The notes: generated by a model not told the origin, from the letters alone. A stretch of 64,000 nucleotides of DNA from Mycobacterium sp. JS623 (GCF_000328565.1 NC_019966.1:1550001-1614000); one strand, 5' to 3'; counted from the stretch's first letter, positions 10,596-19,325 are shown. Numbers and translations: made by a program.

Positions 10596-11216
10596 TCAGC
10601 GCTGCGGCGTCCAGGCGGGAGAGCGGCCCAGGTGCAGCAGCGCCCGATCGAGGTCGCTCACGTCGCCGTCTGCGGAGATGGCGCGGGCGAACGGCGACTC
10701 GGGAGAGGTCCGGAAATCACCGTCGGGAACCGCGAATACCAACGGTAGGACCGCGGAGATCACGTCGTCGGGCAACGTGAACGGTACGTCGAGGCTGCGG
10801 GCCACGTCCCAGCCGTGGACGACGTAGTCGACGAAGTGAAAGCCGATCGCCTGCTCGCCAGGAAACGCGGCGCCAGGGCCGAAGTCGGGAAGGGCGAACG
10901 ACGCCTGCAGCACGCCGTCGTCGGCGAAGGCCTCGAGGACGTCAGCCGCGGCCGCGGCGTAGGTGGCCGCCGGATCGGACGCCACAGCGTCGACCACGGT
11001 GGCTACGTCCCAGCGCGCAAGGTCAGCGCCGTCACCGCGGGCCGCTGCCGCGAAACCGCGATGCTGCACCGTCATGTGAGCAAGTAGCTGCGTCAGGTTC
11101 CAGCCGTCGCATGGCGTCGGACGTTGCAGATCTTCTGGGCGGATTTTGTCGACGATGTCAACGGACGCCAGAACGGCGGTGCGATGAAAGGAGCGGATGT
11201 CTTGATTAATAAGCAT
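10596..11216 (-). CDS. TIGR03086-type DinB/maleylpyruvate isomerase-like protein
   Basis: A 206-residue four-helix DinB-like protein. The N-terminal PTPCDGWNLTQLLAHM and central FVDYVVHGWDVAR segments carry the His residues that bind a divalent metal in this superfamily. Related proteins use mycothiol as a cofactor; the substrate here is unknown. It is divergently oriented to a MarR regulator 51 bases away, which may control it. Confidence 0.82.
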   Translation of the reverse strand: MLINQDIRSFHRTAVLASVDIVDKIRPEDLQRPTPCDGWNLTQLLAHMTVQHRGFAAAARGDGADLARWDVATVVDAVASDPAATYAAAAADVLEAFADDGVLQASFALPDFGPGAAFPGEQAIGFHFVDYVVHGWDVARSLDVPFTLPDDVISAVLPLVFAVPDGDFRTSPESPFARAISADGDVSDLDRALLHLGRSPAWTPQR

Positions 11217-11267
11217 GTATAGACCATATGCCTATGCCTACTATTGGTCGATGTTTAGTATCCCGAT
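11217..11267. promoter_or_regulatory. Shared divergent promoter/operator of DinB-like gene and MarR gene
   Basis: This 51-base AT-rich gap separates two divergent starts. It contains GACCA at 11222 and TGGTC at 11245, plus a repeated ATGCCTATGCCTA stretch. A MarR-type operator is expected here, but the symmetry is imperfect. Confidence 0.4.
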
Positions 11268-11699
11268 GTGACGTCTCGGCGTAAGCGCCCCGACCTGGCC
11301 GCAATGCTTGCGCCGCTGGTGCGCGACATGATGGCCGCCGAGCTTCCGGTGCTGGCAGCCCACGGGCTGTCGATGTGGGGCTACAGCGTGCTGGTCGCAC
11401 TCGACCGGTCTGCGATCCGCACGCAGGCCGCGCTTGCGGAGGCGATCGGCGCGGACAAGACACGCATCATCGCGATCCTCGACGAGCTTCAGGACAAGGG
11501 GCTGATCGAGCGGGTGGCCGACCCCGAGGACCGCCGGGCGCGGCTGTTGGCTATCACAAAAGACGGCCGACGGGTCAAGGAGGCTGCGCAGGCCGCGATT
11601 CAGCGTGGAGAGGAGCGCTGGCTCGGCACACTGTCGGCGTCCGACCGTGCGGCGTTTCTGCGGATTCTTCAGGAGTTGTCGGGCGTCGATTGGTCGTAG
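11268..11699 (+). CDS. MarR family transcriptional regulator
   Basis: A 143-residue winged-helix regulator starting with GTG. The recognition region reads TQAALAEAIGADKTRIIAILDELQDKGLI and is followed by the wing ADPEDRRARLLAITKDGR, the signature of MarR. It probably autoregulates and represses the divergent DinB-like gene. Its last 31 bases overlap the convergent DUF6285 gene on the other strand. Confidence 0.9.
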   Translation: MTSRRKRPDLAAMLAPLVRDMMAAELPVLAAHGLSMWGYSVLVALDRSAIRTQAALAEAIGADKTRIIAILDELQDKGLIERVADPEDRRARLLAITKDGRRVKEAAQAAIQRGEERWLGTLSASDRAAFLRILQELSGVDWS

Positions 11700-12046
11700 C
11701 CGGGGTGCGCCACCGCCAGCCGACGACGGACCAGCGTGCGCAGTACCGGCAATAGGTCCGCAGCTCGGTCGTCCAGCTCTCCGGCGCGAATTGCTGCCGC
11801 GAGTTGCGCCTCGTCGGAGAACCCGAGTTCGGCGAGCCTGGCGGTGACCTCCGTAGCCGAATCGTCTGTCAGCTCGCGCTGAACGATTCGCAGCACGTTG
11901 GCGGCAACGCGGGCATGGAAATTGACCTGACTCACGTCGGCGCGCCGACTATCGGGCCCTGTCGCAGCCCGAACGTCGTTGTCGAGGAAGTCGGCGACCG
12001 CGGCGACGAGTTCGGCCGCCGTCGGCCGGCCATACAGCCGGCTCAT
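11669..12046 (-). CDS. DUF6285-type small protein (LvaB-like)
   Basis: A 125-residue protein starting at ATG 12044-12046 (MSRLYGRPTAAELVAAVADFL), overlapping the kinase stop as ATGA. It is helical: residues 10-20, 40-60 (FHARVAANVLRIVQREL), then a C-terminal helix. In other bacteria this small family travels with an APH-type kinase and an acyl-CoA dehydrogenase. I recall LvaB of the levulinate pathway as the functional analogue, needed for kinase activity. That comparison is from memory and needs a profile search. Confidence 0.72.
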   Translation of the reverse strand: MSRLYGRPTAAELVAAVADFLDNDVRAATGPDSRRADVSQVNFHARVAANVLRIVQRELTDDSATEVTARLAELGFSDEAQLAAAIRAGELDDRAADLLPVLRTLVRRRLAVAHPGYDQSTPDNS

Positions 12047-12999
12047 ATCGGGCCACGTCCTTCGAGCAGATCCAGTAAATCCCATTCGGTTTCGGCGACG
12101 CGACGGCCGATCGCGGCCAGTTCGATCGACGGCGTCTGCCCGGACAGGTGCCGCTCCGCCTGGAAGCGGCAGATGACGCCCCAGCGCAGGGTGGCGACGG
12201 TGAGCCACCAGCGGAACACGTCGCGTTCGAGCGCGACGCCCGCGGCCCCCTCGTATGCGGCAAGAAACGTTTCTACGCCGCCGAGCCCGCCCGCACCGAG
12301 ATGCTCGGGCGCGCCGAAGCGCCAGGCGCGGATGCAGAACCACGCCAGATCCTCATACCTCTCGCCGTTGTGCACCAGTTCCCAATCCAGGACTGCCGCA
12401 AGACCCGACTCGTCGACGATCACATTGCCCATCCGGAAATCCCCGTGCACGAGCACGTGGGGCGACGGCGGCGGCCGGTGCCCGTCGAGCCACCGAAAGG
12501 CCCACTCGAATGTGGCTGTGGTGTCGCCCATTTCGTCGAGCCGGTTGCGCCATTCGATGAGCTGATCGCCTTCGGTCAGGCTGACGCCGTTGGGATCGGC
12601 GCGGTGAATGGCGGCCAACGCCTGCGCGCACTGCTGCAGTAGCCGCGCTCGGCGGGTGTCATCGAGTCCGCGGTGGATCTTCCTGACGATCGTCTCGCCT
12701 GCGATCGCGTCGCAGATCAGGTACGGGTTGCCCAGTGCGGCAGGGGAGTTGTCGGCGGCCAGAATGTGGGGGACAGGCGCGCCTGCTGCGGCGGCTCGCT
12801 GCTGCACCGCGGCCTCCAGCTCCATGCCGGCATGGATGTCGTCGGGCGGCCCGGCGCGCAGGATCAAGGCCCGGCGTCGATCGGTCAGCGCATCAAACGC
12901 CCACGTGGTCCGGCTCGCGCCGCCGGTCAGCGCGCGCAGGTTCTCGACGCTCACATCGCCGAGTACCGGCCGTAGTACAGCTTCGAGTTGTTCCTTCAC
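12043..12999 (-). CDS. APH-type phosphotransferase (LvaA/ACAD11 kinase-like)
   Basis: A 318-residue protein with the aminoglycoside-phosphotransferase fold: catalytic loop LVHGDFRMGNVIV, and VLDWELVHNGERYEDLAWF supplying the metal-binding Asp. It starts with GTG, overlapping the dehydrogenase stop. The combination with an acyl-CoA dehydrogenase and DUF6285 is the arrangement of the 4-hydroxyacyl-CoA kinase module, not of antibiotic resistance. Likely substrate is a hydroxyacyl-CoA (inference). Confidence 0.85.
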   Translation of the reverse strand: MKEQLEAVLRPVLGDVSVENLRALTGGASRTTWAFDALTDRRRALILRAGPPDDIHAGMELEAAVQQRAAAAGAPVPHILAADNSPAALGNPYLICDAIAGETIVRKIHRGLDDTRRARLLQQCAQALAAIHRADPNGVSLTEGDQLIEWRNRLDEMGDTTATFEWAFRWLDGHRPPPSPHVLVHGDFRMGNVIVDESGLAAVLDWELVHNGERYEDLAWFCIRAWRFGAPEHLGAGGLGGVETFLAAYEGAAGVALERDVFRWWLTVATLRWGVICRFQAERHLSGQTPSIELAAIGRRVAETEWDLLDLLEGRGPI

Positions 13000-14234
13000 T
13001 TGCGCCCGAATCCGAAGAGCCGCTGGGCTACTCGGCGGATCTGGATCTCCTCGGCCCCCTCGGTGATGCGGTAACGGCGGTGGTGACGGTAGATGTGCTC
13101 GAACGGTTCGTGCCTGCTGTAGCCGACCCCGCCGAACACCTGCATGGCCCGGTCGGCCGCCTCACACACCAACCGATTGGCACGGTAATTGGCCATCGAC
13201 ACCTTGTCCGAAACCTCCATGTGGTGGTTGCCGTCCAGTTGGGTCGCCGCGTAGTACACCAGAAGCCGGACCATCTGGGCCTCGGTCTGCAGTTCAACGA
13301 GCGGCCACTGCACCGCCTGGTTCACCGAGAGCGGCTTGCCGAACACCGCGCGTTCGTTCGCATAACCGACGGCGCGGTCGATGCAGTACTGGGCGGCGCC
13401 CAGGCTACTGGCGGCCTGCCGAATCCTGTTCTCGTGCAGGAATGTCTGACCTACCTCGAGGCCGCGGTCGACTTCGCCGAGCACCGCGTCATTCGGGACT
13501 CGGACGTCCTTCAATTCGACCTCGCCGTGATCGGTCGGCATGTTGAACGTCCACCAGTAGTAGGGCACCGTGAACCCCGGACTATCGGAGGGAACAAGGA
13601 ACGCCGTGATGCCGCGGGCCTGTCCCGGTTCGCCCGATGTGCGTGCGAACACCAGGTCGTGAGTCGCCCGGTGTACGCCGGTGTTGAATCGCTTGGCGCC
13701 GTTGATCACCCAGCCGTCGCCGTCCGCGACGGCCCGTGTCTCCAGCCAGGTGGCATCCGAGCCGTGGTTCGGTTCGGTCAGGCCGAAGGCCATCGACCGC
13801 TCACCGGTGATCAACGCATCGGTCCACTCGGCTTTTTGGGTGTCCGTGCCGAACCGGTCCATCATGATCACCTGCGGGAAGTTGCCGACGATCGACGACT
13901 CGTCCTGCAAATCGTTGTGCAACCCGAGGCCCTTGTGCGCCAGGTGTTCCCGGATCACCGCCATGTCGATGTTGGTGCCGTCGCGGCCGCCGAACTGTGA
14001 TGGCAGTCCGTAACGCAACCAGCCCGCCTTGTCGGCACGCTTGCGCATCTCGCCGAGCAGATCCTCCCACTCCCGCCGGGGAATGCCGCCGTTGTCCCAG
14101 TCGGTGCGGGCGTTCTCCCGACGCTGGTCGAAGTACTGCATGTTTTCGCGTTCCAGCGGTTTGATCTCTGCCTCGATGAACGCGTCCATCTCGGCGAGCA
14201 GACCCGGAAGGTGCTCTGGGAGGGCGAAATCCAC
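12996..14234 (-). CDS. Acyl-CoA dehydrogenase family protein
   Basis: A 412-residue flavoprotein. GTG at 14232-14234 (DFALPEHLPGLL follows) is chosen over a longer open frame because AGGAGA lies 8 bases upstream. Signatures are MAFGLTEPNHGSDATW, DGWVINGAKRFNTG, VFGGVGYSRHEPFEH and RYRITEGAEEIQIRR. Next to an APH kinase and DUF6285 it may act like LvaC or the ACAD10/11 dehydrogenase domain, handling a 4-phosphohydroxyacyl-CoA instead of plain alpha-beta oxidation. That is inference from context. Confidence 0.88.
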   Translation of the reverse strand: MDFALPEHLPGLLAEMDAFIEAEIKPLERENMQYFDQRRENARTDWDNGGIPRREWEDLLGEMRKRADKAGWLRYGLPSQFGGRDGTNIDMAVIREHLAHKGLGLHNDLQDESSIVGNFPQVIMMDRFGTDTQKAEWTDALITGERSMAFGLTEPNHGSDATWLETRAVADGDGWVINGAKRFNTGVHRATHDLVFARTSGEPGQARGITAFLVPSDSPGFTVPYYWWTFNMPTDHGEVELKDVRVPNDAVLGEVDRGLEVGQTFLHENRIRQAASSLGAAQYCIDRAVGYANERAVFGKPLSVNQAVQWPLVELQTEAQMVRLLVYYAATQLDGNHHMEVSDKVSMANYRANRLVCEAADRAMQVFGGVGYSRHEPFEHIYRHHRRYRITEGAEEIQIRRVAQRLFGFGRK

Positions 14235-14253
14235 GGTGGTTCTCCTCTGGTGT

Positions 14254-14865
14254 CTAAGATCCGTACAGCGTCTTTTTCCAAATCCTCGCCAGCGTGGCGA
14301 TGGCGTCCTCGTCGCTGATTTCGAACCCGAGTCCCGACGTGCCGACGAAGACGGTGGTGAAGTTCTCGAACAGCAGCGCGATCGCGGCCGCAGTGTGCTC
14401 GGGGACCAGTTCGGCACCGTAGCCCTGTTCCTGGGCGCGGCGCACCGATGCGGCGACGATGTCCATTCCGAACCGGCGAAACTCGTTCTGCACGGCCGCG
14501 AAACGCGGTTGGGTCGCGGCCAGCTGTGCCATCGCGATCATGATGCCGATGTTCTGCTTGAACATGTTCCAGTAACCGGTGACGACGGTGGTGAAAAAGC
14601 TGTCGTCATCCGGTGAATCCAAAAGGTGAAGGCTGCCGCCGGACGGCGCCACAATGTCGTGCAGAAACGATTCGGCCAACGCGGCGAGCAGATCCTCTTT
14701 GTCGTCGAAGTAGCGGTAGAACACCGCGGGGGACTTGCCCGCCGCCGAAGTGATGTCGGCCAACGTGGTGCCGTGAAAACCCCGCTCTGCGAACAGCTTT
14801 CTGGCGGCCTGCTCGATGGCCTCTCGGGTTTGGCGGCCCTTGGCGCTCAGCGTGTCGACTGGCAT
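14254..14865 (-). CDS. TetR family regulator of the catabolic operon
   Basis: A 203-residue regulator. The HTH is clear at residues 12-55: ARKLFAERGFHGTTLADI and SPAVFYRYFDDKEDLLAAL. It sits inside the operon, 3 bases after the lyase gene and 19 before the dehydrogenase. It is the obvious candidate repressor for the operon, perhaps through the inverted repeat at 19326-19347. Confidence 0.92.
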   Translation of the reverse strand: MPVDTLSAKGRQTREAIEQAARKLFAERGFHGTTLADITSAAGKSPAVFYRYFDDKEDLLAALAESFLHDIVAPSGGSLHLLDSPDDDSFFTTVVTGYWNMFKQNIGIMIAMAQLAATQPRFAAVQNEFRRFGMDIVAASVRRAQEQGYGAELVPEHTAAAIALLFENFTTVFVGTSGLGFEISDEDAIATLARIWKKTLYGS

Positions 14866-14868
14866 GGG

Positions 14869-15777
14869 CTACTCGCCGAGGAGGCGGTCGCCGGCGCGCA
14901 ACAGCGAACTCGGCAGACGGTGGCCGACCACGCGTTGGGCCACCTCCGCTGCGGCGATCGCACCCTGAAGGTCGACGTCGACGTGAATTCCGCTGTCACG
15001 CAACAGGTAGACAAGATCCTCGGTGGCGATGTTGCCACTGGCCCCAGGAGCGAATGGACAGCCGCCGAGGCCGCCGACCGAGGCGTCTAGCCGGGTGACA
15101 CCGGCGCTGACTGCCGCGTACGCGCTGGCGAGTCCGGCGCCGCGGGTGTTGTGAAAGTGTGCGCCCAGCGGGGTGTCGGCGATGAGCGGTCGGATCCGCG
15201 CGATCAGGTCGGTCACCCGCCGCGGTGTTGTCGTGCCGATGGTGTCGGCGATTGCGAGCCGGTCGACGTCGGCCTCACGTGCAGCCGTCACGACATCGAC
15301 CACGCGTTCGGGGGGCGTCGGACCGTCGAAGGGGCAGTCCCACGCCGTGGCGATAATGACCTCGACCGTGGCGCCGCTGTCGTGCGCGATCGCGACGATA
15401 TCGGGAATCAGCGCGGTGGACTCAGCCGTCGAGCGCCCGACGTTGGAGCGGCTGTGGCCGTCGGCCGCCGACACCACGTATTCGATCGATCCGAGGCCGG
15501 CGGCGACGGCACGCTTGGCGCCGTTGGGACTGGCGACCAGGGCGGAAAACTCGATGTCTGCGAAGTTGTGCAGTTCGGCGGCCAGTTCGGCCGCATCGGC
15601 CAGTGCCGGCACCTTGGATGGCGAGACGAAGGCCGTCGCCTCCATCTCCCTTACGCCGGTCGCGGCGACGGCCGCAAGCAATTCGAGCTTTGCGGCCAAC
15701 GGAATCGGATCTTCGATCTGCAGGCCGTCGCGCAACGAGACGTCGCGGATATCGACGTGGCGGGGTAGGTCGGTCAT
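14869..15777 (-). CDS. Hydroxymethylglutaryl-CoA lyase family protein
   Basis: A 302-residue TIM-barrel lyase. The N-terminus VDIRDVSLRDGLQIED has the DxxxRDGLQ metal and substrate motif of HMG-CoA lyase. GAHFHNTRGAGLASAYAA provides the metal His pair, and GGLGGCPFAPGASGN the glycine-rich loop with the lid Cys. The family cleaves 3-hydroxy-3-methylglutaryl-CoA and similar tertiary hydroxyacyl-CoAs to a ketone body and acetyl-CoA. The true substrate is not known. It overlaps the CoA-transferase stop. Confidence 0.9.
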   Translation of the reverse strand: MTDLPRHVDIRDVSLRDGLQIEDPIPLAAKLELLAAVAATGVREMEATAFVSPSKVPALADAAELAAELHNFADIEFSALVASPNGAKRAVAAGLGSIEYVVSAADGHSRSNVGRSTAESTALIPDIVAIAHDSGATVEVIIATAWDCPFDGPTPPERVVDVVTAAREADVDRLAIADTIGTTTPRRVTDLIARIRPLIADTPLGAHFHNTRGAGLASAYAAVSAGVTRLDASVGGLGGCPFAPGASGNIATEDLVYLLRDSGIHVDVDLQGAIAAAEVAQRVVGHRLPSSLLRAGDRLLGE

Positions 15778-16976
15778 AGCACGCCCTTCTCCTGCAGCGC
15801 CGCCATCTCCACATCGGTCTTGCCGAGTAGCCCACGATAGATTTCGTCGTTGTGCTGGCCCGGCCTGGCGGCCCCGGCGTTGCGGATCGTTCCGGGCGTC
15901 TCCGAGAGCACCGGCACGACGCCGGGGCCCTTGACGTTTCGGTTGATCCGCTCGTCCCAGTGGTCGGCGATCATGCCGCGGGCCTGCATTTGCGGATCGT
16001 TGACGACTTCGGCGACGGTGTTGATCGGTCCGCTAATCACGCCGGCATCGGACAGCGTCGCGATGATGTCAGCTGGTTGCCGCTCTGCGGCCCACGCTCC
16101 GATGATCTTGTCCAGCTCGTCCTGATTGCGGCCTCGGGCAACGTGATTGGCGAATCGGTCATCGGTCGCGAGCTCGGGCTGGCCCATTGCGGCGCACAGT
16201 CGGCGGAACACCGTGTCCTGATTGGCGGCGATCACCACCCAGCTGCCGTCGGCAGTCGGGTAGATGTTCGACGGAGCGATGCCCTCCAGCCTGGTGCCCG
16301 ACGGCCCGCGCACCACTCCGCCGACGTCGTAGTCCGGAATCGTGGATTCCTGTACGGCCAAACACGATTCGGTCAGCGCAGCGTCGACCACCTGGCCCTC
16401 GCCGGTGACCGTGCGCCGGTACAGCGCGGCCAGCGCGCCCTGCGCGGCGAACATGCCGGCCAGGCTGTCGCCCAGCGACAGGGCCAGCCGCGGCGGCGGG
16501 CCGCCGGGAAATCCGTTCATGTGCCGCAGGCCACTGGCCGCCTCGGCGACCGACGCGTAGCCGGCCTTGTGCGCCTCCGGTCCGGTCTGGCCGTAGCCGG
16601 AGACGCGGACCAGAATGATGCCCCGATTGCGGTGGCGCAGCACGTCGTAACCGAGGTTCCACTTCTCCAGTGTGCCGGGCCGGAAGTTCTCCACGATGAT
16701 GTCCGACCGCTCGACCAGGTCGAGAAACAATGCCCGGCCCGCTCCGTCGCGCAGGTTCAGCGTCACGGCTTTTTTGTTGCGCGCGTGCACTGTCCAGAAG
16801 AAGTGATGGCCGTCGAGTTCAGCCTGGCCCCACGTCCGCAACGGGTCTGGCGCGCCCGGCGGCTCGATCTTGATGACCTCCGCACCCATGTCGCCGAGCA
16901 GGCGCCCGGCGAACGGCCCGGAGATCAGCGTGCCGACCTCGATGACCCGGATACCGTCCAACGGACCTGCAGTCAT
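15774..16976 (-). CDS. CaiB/BaiF family III CoA-transferase
   Basis: A 400-residue class III CoA-transferase. Family segments are GIRVIEVGTLISGPFAGRLLGDMGAEVIKIE, SDIIVENFRPGTLEKW and GYASVAEAASGLRHMNGF. The Asp that carries the acyl intermediate is expected downstream of the NFRPG segment in this family. It would activate a carboxylic acid by CoA transfer, supplying the acyl-CoA used by the lyase and the dehydrogenase. It overlaps both neighbours by 4 bases. Confidence 0.93.
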   Translation of the reverse strand: MTAGPLDGIRVIEVGTLISGPFAGRLLGDMGAEVIKIEPPGAPDPLRTWGQAELDGHHFFWTVHARNKKAVTLNLRDGAGRALFLDLVERSDIIVENFRPGTLEKWNLGYDVLRHRNRGIILVRVSGYGQTGPEAHKAGYASVAEAASGLRHMNGFPGGPPPRLALSLGDSLAGMFAAQGALAALYRRTVTGEGQVVDAALTESCLAVQESTIPDYDVGGVVRGPSGTRLEGIAPSNIYPTADGSWVVIAANQDTVFRRLCAAMGQPELATDDRFANHVARGRNQDELDKIIGAWAAERQPADIIATLSDAGVISGPINTVAEVVNDPQMQARGMIADHWDERINRNVKGPGVVPVLSETPGTIRNAGAARPGQHNDEIYRGLLGKTDVEMAALQEKGVL

Positions 16977-18163
16977 AGCGAGAACCCGTGTCTATGCAGC
17001 CAGTCCGTGCAGACGTTGACGGCCTGGCGCAGCGTGTCACGCTGGCCTGGTCCGGAGTAGTAGTGGTTGGCGCCGGGGATTTCGTGCATCTCCTTATCAG
17101 GATGCCCGATGGCCTCGAAAAGTCGACGGGTATGGCTGGGCGTGCACGCGTTGTCGGCCAGATTGCCTATCACCAGCGTCGGCACGTCGATTTCCGGACC
17201 GGCTTTGACGGCGTCGCCGTTGGCGTCGTCGTAGCTCCACTGCGAAAGCCAACTGCGCAGCGTGCAGAACCGCGCGAGGCCGAACGGGCCCATGTTGACC
17301 ACCTGTGGGTCGCCAAGATAGGTCGTTCGAGGTTCGCGTTCGTTCGGGTCGACGGTGGGGTCCAGCCAACGGGGGTCGGCCATGGTGCCGTGCACGACGA
17401 AGGAGAACTCGTCATCGGGACGCCCGGCGGCCTTCAACTCGACGAGTTTGTCCTCGACCCACTTGGTGATTCGCCGGTTGCGGGCGATCTGCGCTTCCCG
17501 GTAGCGCTCGAGGAACTCCGCGGTGTACGGCGGCTGGTTCGGGTTGTCCTGGTTGTACAGGTCGAGTTCCGGATCGCGCTTGGACGGGTCCGATTCGTCG
17601 AGGATGGACGCGTCAAGCCATTCGGTGAGCGTGCCGTGGCGACTGATGTGCGCGGCCAGCATCATGATGCCGTCGGCGGGGATCAGCCCCAGCTTGGTCA
17701 GGTCGGGCCCGTCACCGGACGGGCTCGCGGTGATCGTCGGGTGCCGGGCCTGCTGCTGATAGAACACCGACAGCGAGCCGCCGCCGCTCCAGCCGGCCAG
17801 CACCACCTTGTCGTAGCCCAGGCGGTTCTTGGCGTCCTTGATGCACTCGCCGAGGTCCTCAACGACCTTCTCCATCAACAGCGCGGAGTCGGTGCCGCGG
17901 AACCGGCTGTTGCAGTAGATGACGTGATGCCCCGCGCGGGCCAGTGCGTTGATCATCGGCAGGTAGGCGCCGCCGCCGATGGGGTGCATGAACACGAGCG
18001 CGGTATCCGACGGTTTGGTTTTCGGCTTGAGCAGATAACTCTCGAGGACGATCAGTTCCGAGACGCCACCGTAGACGTCGCGGACACCCGAAAGATTCTG
18101 GTAGGCAATCAGATACGGGATGCGGTCGTATTCGTACTTGACCGGAGATTCAGTCGTCGTCAT
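16973..18163 (-). CDS. Alpha/beta hydrolase
   Basis: A 396-residue hydrolase. The nucleophile elbow is VVLAGWSGGGSLSVF, the acid probably lies in LVIGNLADNACTPSHT and the catalytic His in IPGANHYY. The oxyanion region reads VFMHPIGGGAYLPM. No signal peptide, so cytoplasmic. It stands between the cupin dioxygenase and the CoA-transferase and probably hydrolyses a ring-cleavage product or ester in the same pathway (inference). Confidence 0.87.
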   Translation of the reverse strand: MTTTESPVKYEYDRIPYLIAYQNLSGVRDVYGGVSELIVLESYLLKPKTKPSDTALVFMHPIGGGAYLPMINALARAGHHVIYCNSRFRGTDSALLMEKVVEDLGECIKDAKNRLGYDKVVLAGWSGGGSLSVFYQQQARHPTITASPSGDGPDLTKLGLIPADGIMMLAAHISRHGTLTEWLDASILDESDPSKRDPELDLYNQDNPNQPPYTAEFLERYREAQIARNRRITKWVEDKLVELKAAGRPDDEFSFVVHGTMADPRWLDPTVDPNEREPRTTYLGDPQVVNMGPFGLARFCTLRSWLSQWSYDDANGDAVKAGPEIDVPTLVIGNLADNACTPSHTRRLFEAIGHPDKEMHEIPGANHYYSGPGQRDTLRQAVNVCTDWLHRHGFSL

Positions 18164-18193
18164 CGTGTCCTTGCCTCTTCGCGCAAGCGCTCA

Positions 18194-19297
18194 TCAGTGC
18201 TGCCCCAAATCGTTCGCCAGGATCTCGGCCGACGGCACCAGCCTGCGCCGTGTGTCTATTGCAATCACCGACCAGTCCACCGAGTCGTAATCGTCGAACT
18301 TGCGGCGGGCCCGCTCCCGTGCTTTCTCGGGTGCGCCGTGGTGAACCCCTTGCGGGGCATGCGAAATCAGCCCCGGTGGCATCGGGATCCCGTAGAGCGA
18401 TCCGCCGTGAAAGAAGGCGATCTCGTCATAGTCGACGTTGCGGTGATACCACGGCGTGCGCTCGGTGCCTGGCACGCCCTCGGCCGGCTTGGGCAGGAAA
18501 TTCATCACGTACACGCCGGTGGCTTGCATGAACAGGTGCACGGTCGGTGGGAGGTGCACACTGTTGGACGTCACCACGTTGTAGTCGTCGATGTTGAAGG
18601 TGAACGCGAAGTTGTCGCCGCGCCAACCCTCCACGTCGAGTGGATGGTGTTGGTAGAACAGCGAAGTCGGCCCGCCGTCATGGATGAGCCGGACCTCATA
18701 CTCGTCCCGGCCGTCATCGTCGATCGGCGCCGGGTCGGGGATGGTGGCCTGTGACGGATCGAACGGGAAGTGCCGTCCCAGGTATCCGGGCGGTGGCACC
18801 CGGAACTCGTCGGTGGCCTGGATCATCAACAGCGTCGACGCCCACTCTTCGCCGCTGTCGGGGACTTGGCGGAACGTGCACGCCTTCGGGATGTACACCC
18901 AGTCGCCCGCTCGATAGCGCAGCGGGCCGAACTCCGTCTCCAACAGACCGGAACCCGCGTGCACGAAGCTGAGCAGGTCGCCGTCCACGTAGCGGACGAA
19001 GAACGGCATCGCCTCGCTGCGCTTGGACAGCAATACCTGGCAATCAGCGTTGGAGAACATCAGCAGCGGAGCGCCCGCGGCATCGGTGGCGTCGCTGGGT
19101 TTCCGCTGATCGGCCAGCACATCGACGGGCCGCAATGGACCGGAAGCCCGGTACGCGGTGGGGTCGTTGCGCCGGTAGATGTTGGCCGTGCGACCGGTGA
19201 ATCCGCCGCGACCAAGTTCATCGTCTTTCAGGCCGTCGAGGTCTGCGTGCAGACGCTTGGGCGTCCGTCCTTTTCGCAGGTGAACGAAGGATTCCAT
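18194..19297 (-). CDS. Homogentisate 1,2-dioxygenase-like cupin protein
   Basis: A 367-residue two-part cupin resembling homogentisate 1,2-dioxygenase but shorter than that enzyme (about 430-445). Conserved-looking parts are WRGDNFAFTFNIDDYN, WYHRNVDYDEIAFFHGG and ISHAPQGVHHG, which supply candidate His/Glu iron ligands. It is the first gene of the operon, with GGAG about 9 bases before ATG. It could open an aromatic ring, but the exact substrate is uncertain. No fumarylacetoacetase or maleylacetoacetate isomerase is seen nearby. Confidence 0.78.
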   Translation of the reverse strand: MESFVHLRKGRTPKRLHADLDGLKDDELGRGGFTGRTANIYRRNDPTAYRASGPLRPVDVLADQRKPSDATDAAGAPLLMFSNADCQVLLSKRSEAMPFFVRYVDGDLLSFVHAGSGLLETEFGPLRYRAGDWVYIPKACTFRQVPDSGEEWASTLLMIQATDEFRVPPPGYLGRHFPFDPSQATIPDPAPIDDDGRDEYEVRLIHDGGPTSLFYQHHPLDVEGWRGDNFAFTFNIDDYNVVTSNSVHLPPTVHLFMQATGVYVMNFLPKPAEGVPGTERTPWYHRNVDYDEIAFFHGGSLYGIPMPPGLISHAPQGVHHGAPEKARERARRKFDDYDSVDWSVIAIDTRRRLVPSAEILANDLGQH

Positions 19298-19325
19298 GGG
19301 ATCGCTCCATCGACGGTGACAACGG

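Noticed and set aside
12043..12999. Aminoglycoside resistance gene
   Set aside because: The fold is shared, but the partners (ACAD, DUF6285) point to acyl-CoA metabolism.
12735..14000. A 421-codon plus-strand open frame
   Set aside because: Antisense to the acyl-CoA dehydrogenase and kinase; composition is that of a shadow.
16988..18754. A 588-codon plus-strand open frame
   Set aside because: Antisense to the alpha/beta hydrolase and the cupin dioxygenase, both with clear motifs.
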